A DNA stretch of 5,646 nucleotides from Candidatus Bathyarchaeota archaeon (lineage in GTDB: Archaea > Thermoproteota > Bathyarchaeia > 40CM-2-53-6 > FEN-987): assembly GCA_003152955.1 (NCBI GenBank), contig PMBQ01000356.1, positions 1 through 5,646 of the forward strand, read 5' to 3'. The position numbers and the translations under genes were made by a program. This document shows, piece after piece, positions 1-4,607 of the stretch (positions are counted from its first letter, which is position 1; each line of letters begins with the position of its first letter). A model generated the notes under the pieces. The model did not search any database and was not told where the DNA came from. It worked only from the letters and a program-made list of their open reading frames with translations.

Positions 1-19
1 GGACCATGTTTTCTGGTCC
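1..19. repeat. Perfect 6-bp hairpin at the left edge
   Basis: Positions 1-6 (GGACCA) and 14-19 (TGGTCC) are exact reverse complements around a 7-base loop that contains four T's. It could be the remainder of a terminator or an element end that starts outside the window. No gene touches it here, and its role cannot be decided from this sequence. Confidence 0.4.
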
Positions 20-55
20 ACAACGAAGGCATGTAACATAGGGACATGTACAGCG

Positions 56-89
56 ATTTGTAACGGTAGATTGGGGCTGAAATCCCCTT
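56..89 (+). repeat. Repeat A, copy 1 (34 bases)
   Basis: This 34-base block matches 2044-2077 at 32 of 34 positions. The differences are A for C at its 8th base and G for A at its 14th. It ends in GGGG-CTGAAAT-CCCC (positions 72-86), which can form a 4-bp hairpin, followed by TT. A third, shortened copy lies at 2641-2661. All copies are in the same orientation. The 34-base identity is far beyond chance in a window this size. Function is unknown: element end, recombination footprint or conserved RNA hairpin are all possible. Confidence 0.8.
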
Positions 90-121
90 TCCCATCTCTG
101 GTTGTCGACGATCAAGTGGGT

Positions 122-404
122 TCAAACGTGGGTGTCAAGCGCAACAACCCTCGGATGCATACCCATTCTGGTAGACATCCCACCGGCCCAATCATGATCA
201 ATAGTTTCAGCGGGTTGGGGAATCAGCTGCCTATCAGTGCCATTCCTTTCAGCATCACTGCGAACCCGCAATAGTGTAGATTAGATCACTGGGGGGTATC
301 TCGCTCATCGCGATTTCGCATTCGTTGATCCCACCATAACGGCCCAACAGTTTCCTGATTCTGGCTCCTTCATCCTCTTCTTTGGTATTGTGTTCAGCTA
401 TTGG
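122..404 (-). pseudogene. Possible decayed ORF, unrecognised
   Basis: Two minus-strand open frames overlap here. One runs from 404 to a TGA at 255-257 (49 codons). It contains ARIRKLLGRYGGINECEIAM, which reads like protein. The other runs from 280 to a TGA at 122-124 and would continue it after a one-base shift near 258-262. Neither has a convincing start codon or ribosome site, and a TAA bounds the upstream frame at 405-407. I recognise no family. A plus-strand open frame at 71-274 covers the same DNA and begins inside repeat A, so it is probably chance. Treat this entry as a hint of a degraded gene, not as an annotation to rely on. Confidence 0.2.
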
Positions 405-421
405 TTAACTGAAGCCAGAAT
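358..421. repeat. Long inverted repeat upstream of the nuclease gene
   Basis: ATTCTGGC at 358-365 is the exact reverse complement of 414-421. The right arm continues inward as CTGAA (409-413). That pairs either with TTCAG at 393-397 or, across a 2-base bulge, with TTCA at 369-372. This gives alternative foldings of about 12 bp. It lies about 100 bases before the nuclease start and could be part of its regulatory region or the relic of a mobile element. Confidence 0.4.
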
Positions 422-427
422 ATGGCC

Positions 428-471
428 GGATACTGAGTAAAGAGCCTCTATCGGTAGGCTACTGGGTATCC
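428..471. promoter_or_regulatory. Nested hairpin in the leader region of the nuclease gene
   Basis: Outer arms GGATAC (428-433) and GTATCC (466-471) enclose inner arms AGCCT (443-447) and AGGCT (456-460), with an 8-base loop. The two stems are separated by short unpaired segments. The structure ends 51 bases before the ATG of the 523-1467 gene. It could be a protein-binding dyad or an RNA leader structure. There is no T-run after it, so it is not an obvious terminator. Its role is inferred only from position. Confidence 0.4.
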
Positions 472-522
472 AAGACCTAAGCTTACAAAATCTGTTATAG
501 AGGACCCTAAGGATGATTTGCC

Positions 523-1467
523 ATGGCTGAACTTTTTCGAATCGACTCAAGCGGCAAGCTGCAGAATGTTGAACGAGAGGACTTCTCTGATGAGATAGTG
601 GACTTGGAGGACTTCATTGTCAAGAACTCGAAAATTCTTGGAAACGTGGTTGTACTCGACCATCAAATCAGAACTGGGACAAAGGAAGGGATTGTGGATA
701 TATTGGCACTCGATACTGAAGGACAAGGCCAGGTCGTGGTTGTAGAGCTCAAGAATATTCACGCCGATGAATATGTCATCCCTCAAGTTCTGAGATATGC
801 CCGTTGGGTTAAGAACAACCCTGACTTTGTTCTCGGGAGGATAAGAGAAAAGCGAGCAGAACTGGAACAGAAGAACATAAACCTAGAAAAAATCGACACG
901 AATCCACGTATCATCTTGGTGGCTCCTTCTTTTGAATCTGAATTAATCAAGATGAGTGAAGATATTGGTTACGCTGTAGATTTCCTTGCCATCAGTCGTT
1001 ACAAGATGGGCAATGAGACTTTCGTCGTCACCGACCTAGAAGAGTTAGAGGAGCATGAAGTCACGACCACTCGACCGCGAGAGGTGTGGGATTGGAACCA
1101 CTACAAGACAAAACTCGAACAGCCAGATGCCAAATTAGAGGCGGGTAGAGCTCTCGAAGAGAGGATTAACCAGTTTCTGACCGGGAAAGCTTGGGACTTG
1201 AAAAAGGAGGTCCGTAAATGGGCCGTTGTATGGAGGCGTGGTTTCTTCAGCGCTTGGTGGATCGAGTTAGGATACTATGCCAACGAATGTGTGCTAATAT
1301 TCAAGCTACAGGAGAGGCCAGACGCTGCGGCAGTAGGTTTGACAGAGGCCGACTTAATGGAGTGGGGTGAACATGGCTGGGCAGTGAAGGTCCCTTCAAA
1401 AGACTTCGAGATTGCCAGATTTGCTCCACTGTTTGCAAAGGCCTACGAGTTCGTGGGAGGCAAGTAA
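523..1467 (+). CDS. NucS/DUF91-like PD-(D/E)XK nuclease with C-terminal extra domain
   Basis: This is a 314-residue intracellular protein without a signal peptide or membrane segments. The N-terminal half shows the core of a PD-(D/E)XK nuclease of the NucS/DUF91 type. An early acidic helix (E29/D30) is followed by D59 (GIVDI, 56-60), then E75-L-K77 at the end of a hydrophobic strand (VVVVELKN). Q88 and R91-Y92 follow in the next helix. This D-x15-E-x-K plus Q/RY pattern is the metal-dependent active site of the fold, and all residues are present. In the family these enzymes cut branched, mismatched or single-stranded DNA. Residues about 200-314 form a second domain (ERINQF..., WWIELGY..., ending FAKAYEFVGGK) that I cannot name with certainty; DUF5655-like is a possibility. 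The ATG at 523 is preceded by AAGGATGA (509-516), an acceptable ribosome site. It converges on a broken second nuclease-like gene 58 bases downstream. DNA repair or defence against foreign DNA are both plausible roles. Confidence 0.88.
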   Translation: MAELFRIDSSGKLQNVEREDFSDEIVDLEDFIVKNSKILGNVVVLDHQIRTGTKEGIVDILALDTEGQGQVVVVELKNIHADEYVIPQVLRYARWVKNNPDFVLGRIREKRAELEQKNINLEKIDTNPRIILVAPSFESELIKMSEDIGYAVDFLAISRYKMGNETFVVTDLEELEEHEVTTTRPREVWDWNHYKTKLEQPDAKLEAGRALEERINQFLTGKAWDLKKEVRKWAVVWRRGFFSAWWIELGYYANECVLIFKLQERPDAAAVGLTEADLMEWGEHGWAVKVPSKDFEIARFAPLFAKAYEFVGGK

Positions 1468-1525
1468 TTCATCTGAGCGTCCACAACCGTTAGTCCGGAT
1501 AATACGGAAGAACGTCCGTTCGGAT

Positions 1526-2036
1526 TCAGGCGCCTCTCTCGGTCTTCATATATTCGAGAATCTGGAGAAGTCTGAAGGCTGGGTTGCCTACATCGTGCGA
1601 TGTGATTTTAGCTTGTTCTCGGAGCTTCTGTATTCGACTGGTGTACTCTTTATTGATAATTAGTTCCAAGCCCTCAATTTGCTCCAACTTTTCAGTAACG
1701 TATCCCTCATGCACAATTGGCGACCATAGCATGAATCTATGCTCCTGAAACTGTTCAAGCCGTTCCTGCGCATACTCCTTTGGCGCTTATACTGCTCATC
1801 TAATTTTTGGAAGTTGCCTCTGCGCCACTCATGTAGAGAAGACCAAGAATGTGGGTAACGACTTCGCAGATGTAAGCCACTGAAGGGTTGAATTTGAATC
1901 CGATAACATCCAACTCTCCGAGTCCTTTCAACCCTCCTCCAGGAGGGTGGACGTTGTAGTCCCCAGAAAATGTGTATGGTCTACGGGAGCGACTAACGGA
2001 ATTTGAACTGGGAGCGATTGCGGCCGGATCCTTGAC
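1526..2036 (-). pseudogene. Frameshifted PD-(D/E)XK-like nuclease gene
   Basis: Three minus-strand frames join into one protein-like product of about 170 residues. Frame 1 (2036 to a TAG at 1800-1802) carries the core, with GELDVIG at 1899-1919 followed by YICEVVTH, an acidic-strand-acidic pattern typical of PD-(D/E)XK folds. Frame 2 (about 1812-1783) supplies NFQKLDEQYKRQ. Frame 3 (1786 to the stop at 1526-1528) supplies KEYAQERLEQF, HRFMLWSPIV and LIINKEYTSRIQKLR, ending LLQILEYMKTERGA. From memory, that order of motifs matches a conserved family of small nuclease-like proteins with a C-terminal resolvable helix-rich half. Both shifts correspond to loss of one A on the coding strand, at AAAAA (plus positions 1803-1807) and at AAA (1778-1780). 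True decay and homopolymer sequencing error are both possible. No good start codon is visible: the frame is closed by a TAG at 2037-2039, next to repeat A copy 2. A 68-residue ORF starting at 1732 is only the tail of this gene. Confidence 0.72.
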
Positions 2037-2043
2037 CTAATCT

Positions 2044-2077
2044 ATTTGTACCGGTAAATTGGGGCTGAAATCCCCTT
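2044..2077 (+). repeat. Repeat A, copy 2 (34 bases)
   Basis: This copy contains the palindrome TACCGGTA (2049-2056) and the hairpin GGGG-CTGAAAT-CCCC (2061-2075). It is 32/34 identical to copy 1 at 56-89. Its first 21 bases from TGTACC onward are identical to copy 3 at 2641-2661. It sits only 8 bases from the closed 5' end of the broken nuclease gene on its left and 183 bases before the YgbA_NO gene on its right. It could therefore mark a rearrangement boundary. Confidence 0.85.
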
Positions 2078-2260
2078 CTCCAAGAAACAGGTTCTCAATA
2101 GTTCATCGCAATATTGGAGTACCTCCTAACGGCTAGTTGGATACGCTGTCGAGCCTCAGCATTGCCGGATTGTCACCCGGATAGGATTTTGGGCATAAGC
2201 TCTAAGTCTCCTGATTCGCTGACGTCGTTTCAGAGCGTCTTGAAAAGCTCTTCACGCAGG
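2078..2260. other. Non-coding spacer before the YgbA_NO gene
   Basis: No supportable gene is seen here. The frame of the downstream gene is open back to 2114, but the 49 extra residues it would add lack any resemblance to the family and look like untranslated leader. A possible TATA-like stretch occurs around 2177-2195 (GGATAGGATTTTGGGCATAA), but I cannot assign a promoter with confidence. Confidence 0.3.
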
Positions 2261-2581
2261 ATGGTAAGGGAGAAGAAGACCATAGCGGCGATGGTCACTA
2301 TCTATTGCCATGGAAAGCACGGCAGCGAGATGTTGTGCCCCGAATGTGGCGAGTTGCTATCCTACTGCAACAAGCGGCTTGACCTCTGCCCTTTCAAGGA
2401 GGAGAAGCCCACCTGCCTCAAATGCACTATCCACTGTTACAGCCCCCAGATGAGAGAGAGGATAAGGCCGGTGATGCATTATTCCGGTCCCCATTTGCTT
2501 CTCCGCCACCCGATACTTGCGATTCAGCATCTCGCCGACGGAAGACGGAAACCTGTCGTAAAGCCCCTACACACCAGATAG
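2261..2581 (+). CDS. YgbA_NO-type cysteine-rich protein (nitrous oxide-stimulated promoter family)
   Basis: This is a 106-residue soluble protein that matches the YgbA_NO family pattern along its length. It reads REKKTIAAMVTIYC near the N-terminus, LCPECGELL (25-33), RLDLCPF (39-45), KPTCLKCTIHCY (49-60), and then VMHYSGPHLL and HP..AIQHL. Cysteines 16, 26, 29, 36, 43, 52, 55 and 59 are arranged like a metal or cluster ligand set, although the ligands are not established by this sequence. In Enterobacteria ygbA is under NsrR control and is linked to nitrosative stress; the molecular function is not well defined. I chose the ATG at 2261 because the family begins close to REK-TI. A longer reading from 2114 adds non-family sequence. 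There is no strong ribosome site (GCAGG just before the ATG). The gene stands alone between two direct copies of repeat A, which suggests it may have moved as a unit. Confidence 0.85.
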   Translation: MVREKKTIAAMVTIYCHGKHGSEMLCPECGELLSYCNKRLDLCPFKEEKPTCLKCTIHCYSPQMRERIRPVMHYSGPHLLLRHPILAIQHLADGRRKPVVKPLHTR

Positions 2582-2610
2582 ATCCTTGATTCATGAGTGC
2601 GGTTCGTCAT

Positions 2611-2624
2611 TGTGTGTGCGCACC
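2611..2624 (-). repeat. GGTGC/CA-repeat motif, inverted copy
   Basis: Read on the minus strand this is GGTGCGCACACACA. It differs by one base each from 3497-3510 (inside R1) and 4491-4504 (inside R2). A fourth version at 4926-4941 has a 2-base insertion. It lies 30 bases after the YgbA_NO stop and 17 bases before repeat A copy 3. The CA repeat makes part of the match cheap, but the GGTGCGCAC head is also shared with R2. Confidence 0.5.
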
Positions 2625-2640
2625 ATTTTACTAGTATACG

Positions 2641-2661
2641 TGTACCGGTAAATTGGGGCTG
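2641..2661 (+). repeat. Repeat A, copy 3, truncated after 21 bases
   Basis: Positions 2641-2661 are identical to 2048/2049-2068 of copy 2, up to GGGGCTG. The sequence then departs abruptly and the second hairpin arm is missing. The departure point coincides with the beginning of a 5'-truncated DUF4386 coding remnant, so this looks like a junction where the repeat end and a gene fragment were joined. Confidence 0.7.
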
Positions 2662-2930
2662 GACCAATAGCTTTCAGTTTAGGTGCTCTGATGTATTATT
2701 GCATATTCTATCAGACAAGACTCATTCCTCGATGGCTATCAGGTTGGGGTCTTACAGGCGCCGCATTGTGCATGGTGGCCGGCCTGTTAGTCATGTTAGG
2801 GCTCATCATCCCTGTGTCGACGATCCATATCGTCTTGAATCTTCCAATAGCCGTGCAAGAAATGGTTCTTGCGGTATGGCTGATAGTCAAAGGATTCAAT
2901 CCATCCGTAATTGCTTCCGAGTCTCCTTAA
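2652..2930 (+). pseudogene. C-terminal fragment of a DUF4386 membrane protein
   Basis: The open frame reads AFSLGALMYYCIFYQTRLIP, then RWLSGWGLTGAALCMVAGLL and NLPIAVQEMVLAVWLIVKGF. I recognise this as the C-terminal third of DUF4386, an integral membrane family of roughly 220-240 residues with unknown function. Two hydrophobic helices remain. The frame is closed at 2649-2651 by a TAA inside repeat A copy 3, so the N-terminal helices are absent. Translation could only begin at the internal ATG 2691, giving 79 residues. Stop at 2928-2930. The tail is undamaged, which suggests truncation by a recombination or insertion event rather than slow decay. A short functional product cannot be excluded. 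The next gene starts 18 bases downstream on the same strand. Confidence 0.72.
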
Positions 2931-2948
2931 GTGGGATAGTTAACAGCC

Positions 2949-3416
2949 ATGGAAACCCGAGCCACAGATCGCAGCAAGCGACAGACGTCATACGAGTTCT
3001 ACAAGAAGCTGCTTAAACTGGCTATTGGGGGAGGAGTAGTATTCTGGGCGACTACCATCGCAACTTCCCTGCTTCCCATCGCAGCGGAGTATAGGGCTGC
3101 CTTTTCAAATTGGAGTATTCAAACGGTTTGGGTTGATTCTTTGCTTGTTGGTATGATTATCGGATGCTGCGTCAGTTATTCTTTGCTTCGTTTTCTTGAT
3201 AAGATTCCAACAAAGAATCCAATTCTAAAATCCGTGACACTAAGCTTCATCGCCCTAGTCATTGCCATAATCCTGATCCCAAATCCCCCAGGTTTTCATG
3301 GGCAGGGTGATGCCGTGTATTACTTCCTCATCGGCGTAATGTTTAATGTAGCAAGGTTTCTCTTTCTTGGAATAGTTATTGGCTATCTATACAAAAGGCT
3401 GTACGGGTCAGCCTAA
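2949..3416 (+). CDS. Small four-helix membrane protein, unknown function
   Basis: This is a 155-residue protein with four likely transmembrane helices at about 23-45, 62-83, 94-112 and 123-147. A basic, hydrophilic N-terminal tail (METRATDRSKRQ) and a basic C-terminus (YKRLYGSA) suggest both ends face the cytoplasm. There are no charged catalytic motifs, and C73-C74 is the only cysteine pair. I do not recognise the family. The ATG at 2949 follows the stop of the DUF4386 fragment by 18 bases, so the two were probably one transcription unit when the upstream gene was whole. There is no strong ribosome site (GTGGGATAG at 2932-2940 at best). T-rich sequence after the stop (3416-3432) could end transcription in an archaeon. 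Confidence 0.72.
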   Translation: METRATDRSKRQTSYEFYKKLLKLAIGGGVVFWATTIATSLLPIAAEYRAAFSNWSIQTVWVDSLLVGMIIGCCVSYSLLRFLDKIPTKNPILKSVTLSFIALVIAIILIPNPPGFHGQGDAVYYFLIGVMFNVARFLFLGIVIGYLYKRLYGSA

Positions 3417-3432
3417 TTTTGGTCTGGTTTTG
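3417..3432 (+). terminator. Possible T-rich archaeal-style terminator
   Basis: Two T4 runs (TTTTGGTCTGGTTTT) follow directly after the stop codon of the membrane protein gene. Archaeal RNA polymerase can terminate at T-tracts without a hairpin. The runs are short, so this is only a possibility. Confidence 0.25.
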
Positions 3433-3482
3433 AACCCTAAGAAATATTTTCGCCGTTTCAGAATTTCATCTAATTTGATTTC

Positions 3483-3548
3483 TGCGTGGGTATCGTGGTG
3501 CACACACACAAAAAAAACCGGCTGAACTAGCGGTTCAAATTACGATGC
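3483..3548 (+). repeat. Intergenic element R1 (66 bases, paired with R2)
   Basis: R1 and R2 (4475-4540) are the same length and align end to end. The shared features, in order, are TGCGTG, GTATC, a GGTGC/CA-repeat block (3497-3510), an A-tract, the dyad TGAAC-TAGCG-GTTCA (3523-3537), AAA, and TACGA(T/C)GC at the end. The left and right parts are well conserved and the A-tract varies in length (8 versus 6). The copies lie between unrelated genes, so this is a dispersed element rather than a gene duplication. A regulator site upstream of a promoter, a mobile element end or part of a structured RNA would all fit. Confidence 0.65.
3523..3537. promoter_or_regulatory. Operator-like dyad TGAAC-N5-GTTCA in R1
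   Basis: Two 5-base arms form a perfect dyad around TAGCG. The same arms with a different spacer (GACCG) occur at 4515-4529 in R2. Conservation of arms with a changed spacer is what a dimeric DNA-binding protein would leave. A short RNA stem would look the same. Confidence 0.45.
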
Positions 3549-3615
3549 TCGCAACAAGGTATACACACACTCTCCTCCCCTTCGGGATAAGACTTGCAGG
3601 TTATGTGCGAGCATC
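3544..3615. repeat. Long inverted repeat following R1
   Basis: GATGCTCGCA (3544-3553) and its exact reverse complement (3606-3615) enclose 52 bases. The enclosed stretch includes a TATA-like GGTATACAC (3559-3566) and a small CCC-CTTC-GGG hairpin (3578-3587). The left arm begins within the last bases of R1. R2 is followed in the same place by an inverted repeat of different sequence (4538-4607). Not a tRNA: no acceptor, anticodon and T-arm arrangement can be drawn. Confidence 0.5.
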
Positions 3616-3651
3616 AAAGTTGATGGTAGTAGGTTAACTCAATTCTGGGCA

Positions 3652-3912
3652 GTGTCAAAGTATACTCTATCAGACGATATCCATCCTTCCACAGGGCGGC
3701 GTTCTATAAAGGAAACTATTGCACTGACATCAAACCTCAGAAATCCACAAGGACACGTAGAGAACTCAATGCCGCGGCCGTGGAGCAAGGATTTGAGAAT
3801 GAAGAAACATAACGCAACTAAACCAAAATCAATTATGGGATGCCTTAAGAAGGCACAAGATACTGCCGATTTGAAGACCCCTCGTTTTGAGAATCGGAGG
3901 AAGAGAGCATGA
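3652..3912 (+). CDS. Doubtful small basic ORF upstream of a membrane protein
   Basis: This open frame of 86 codons starts with GTG and ends in TGA that overlaps the next gene's ATG (ATGA, 3909-3912). The product is hydrophilic and very basic, with many K and R (MKKHNATKPKSIMG, FENRRKRA at the end), no cysteine pairs and no recognisable domain. The start has no evident ribosome site. In its favour are the ATGA overlap, typical of translational coupling, and its position directly after the R1 element and its TATA-like sequence. Against it are the odd composition, the weak start, and an equally open antisense frame. It may be a real lineage-specific protein, a remnant, or leader sequence of the next gene. 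Confidence 0.35.
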   Translation: MSKYTLSDDIHPSTGRRSIKETIALTSNLRNPQGHVENSMPRPWSKDLRMKKHNATKPKSIMGCLKKAQDTADLKTPRFENRRKRA

Positions 3913-4355
3913 CCATCTCTACTGCACAAGAAACGCCTCCAGTCATGAGGCGAAGTCGGGCTAAGATTTGGATGCGCACGGGCATTCTGACTGTGTTCGG
4001 TACGCTCTTCGGCCTGGCGCTCTACCCGGATATGGTGTCCGGGGTGTTTCATTGGTCATTTGCATTGGGAGCGTTCCTACCCTGTTTGCTGATCGGTTTC
4101 TGGATTCGGCGATGGGTGCCGATGCAGGTATACTTGGCATCTCAACACATCACCCTCACTTTCGACCGCAGCTATTTCGTCCTCATCCTATTCTTGGTCG
4201 CAACCAAAGTCACCGCAGGACTCATACCAGGCATGACGATCTGGGCAGACGTAATCATGTGCATGATCCTGGGGCTAATGATCGGTCGCCTGAGCGGCAT
4301 TTGTCTTCGCGTACGCGATCTCAAGATTAAGCACAGCTTTCTCGTTACGAAATGA
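3909..4355 (+). CDS. Small four-helix membrane protein, unknown function
   Basis: This 148-residue protein has a hydrophilic, basic N-terminus (MRRSRAKIW) and four hydrophobic segments at about 20-38, 46-66, 88-106 and 110-130. It ends in a basic tail (CLRVRDLKIKHSF). Between helices 2 and 3 lies RRWVPMQVYLASQHITLTFD. I do not recognise a family. The positive-inside pattern suggests cytoplasmic N- and C-termini. Start choice is well supported: GGAGG at 3896-3900 sits 8 bases before the ATG, the strongest ribosome site in the window. The ATG overlaps the stop of the upstream ORF. The product does not resemble the membrane protein at 2949-3416 beyond size and helix number. A 6-bp hairpin begins on its stop codon. 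Confidence 0.8.
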   Translation: MTISTAQETPPVMRRSRAKIWMRTGILTVFGTLFGLALYPDMVSGVFHWSFALGAFLPCLLIGFWIRRWVPMQVYLASQHITLTFDRSYFVLILFLVATKVTAGLIPGMTIWADVIMCMILGLMIGRLSGICLRVRDLKIKHSFLVTK

Positions 4356-4371
4356 TATTGAGAAAAATATC
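4354..4371. repeat. Hairpin overlapping the stop of the membrane protein gene
   Basis: GATATT (4354-4359) and AATATC (4366-4371) are exact complements around a 6-base loop. No T-run follows on the plus strand, so it is not a standard intrinsic terminator, although it could stabilise the 3' end of the message. Confidence 0.3.
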
Positions 4372-4474
4372 GACGTTTCCAAGATTACCGTTGATACATC
4401 ACAGTGGATAGTGCGTCTTCGAACTCTCTCCTCAATTCCCCAACCGGGTTTCCGATTATTTTGGTGGATGCGAC

Positions 4475-4540
4475 TGCGTGTGTATCCCTTGGTGCGCACT
4501 CACAAAAAATTGCCTGAACGACCGGTTCAAACTACGACGC
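4475..4540 (+). repeat. Intergenic element R2 (66 bases, paired with R1)
   Basis: This is the second copy of the element described at 3483-3548, with the same order of parts: TGCGTG, GTATCC, GGTGCGCACTCACA (4491-4504), an A6 tract, the dyad TGAAC-GACCG-GTTCA (4515-4529), and AAACTACGACGC. It lies 120 bases after one gene and 74 bases before the CDGSH start. The rest of the spacer 4372-4474 holds nothing I can identify. Confidence 0.65.
4515..4529. promoter_or_regulatory. Operator-like dyad TGAAC-N5-GTTCA in R2
   Basis: It has the same arms as 3523-3537 with spacer GACCG. Its centre is about 35 bases upstream of a TATA-like sequence at 4557-4563, a position from which an archaeal activator or repressor could act on the CDGSH gene. 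The regulator is not in this window. Confidence 0.45.
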
Positions 4541-4607
4541 CAGTATCATGAGTACCATAAATACCACAAGTTATTTGGACCAGAAGGAGTAACTCATGTT
4601 ACTGGCG
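4538..4607. repeat. 16-bp inverted repeat spanning the CDGSH promoter
   Basis: The left arm 4538-4553 and right arm 4592-4607 are reverse complements at 15 of 16 positions (CGCCAGTATCATGAGT against CGCCAGTAACATGAGT). They enclose 38 bases with a TATA-like box and an AAGGAG site. The position relative to R2 matches the inverted repeat after R1, but the arm sequences differ. As RNA this would be a stable hairpin; as DNA it could be paired protein sites or an element end. Confidence 0.6.
4557..4563 (+). promoter_or_regulatory. TATA-like box for the CDGSH gene
   Basis: ATAAATA lies in an A/T-rich patch. In archaea a TATA box sits about 25-30 bases before the transcript start, which would place the start near 4584-4590. 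The mRNA would then carry a leader of about 25-30 bases before the ATG at 4615 and include the AAGGAG. If the organism is bacterial this call fails. Confidence 0.35.

Noticed and set aside
71..274. Plus-strand open frame of 67 codons
   Set aside because: It starts inside repeat A, has no ribosome site, resembles no family, and competes with minus-strand frames over the same bases.
2100..2230. Minus-strand frames ending AEARQRIQLAVRRYSNIAMNY
   Set aside because: The frame is under 30 codons without a start codon and no continuation could be found upstream in any frame.
2114..2260. N-terminal extension of the YgbA_NO gene from the ATG at 2114
   Set aside because: The 49 extra residues are unlike the family, which starts close to the motif at 2261.
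56..2661. CRISPR array from the three repeat A copies
   Set aside because: Spacing is 1988 and 597 bases, the copies flank genes, and one is truncated. There are no regular spacers.
2597..3016. Plus-strand 139-codon open frame
   Set aside because: It is out of frame with the DUF4386 remnant and the start of the next membrane gene, both of which read as real protein, and it runs through the CA motif and repeat A.
3523..3615. tRNA or tRNA-like gene suggested by GGTTCAAAT and a closing stem of about 70 bases
   Set aside because: The stem is 10 bp, no D-arm or anticodon arm can be drawn, and the GGTTCAAA lies outside the stem.
3639..4052. Minus-strand 137-codon open frame
   Set aside because: It is antisense to the well-supported gene at 3909 with its GGAGG site. 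It has no ribosome site and no protein-like motif.
3968..4330. Plus-strand 120-codon open frame
   Set aside because: It lies wholly inside the 3909-4355 membrane gene in another frame, with a composition typical of a shadow (many H, R and P).
3483..4607. Canonical integron attC sites
   Set aside because: The end boxes do not fit RYYYAAC/GTTRRRY and no integrase is in the window. Only the general idea of gene-punctuating hairpins is retained as a finding.
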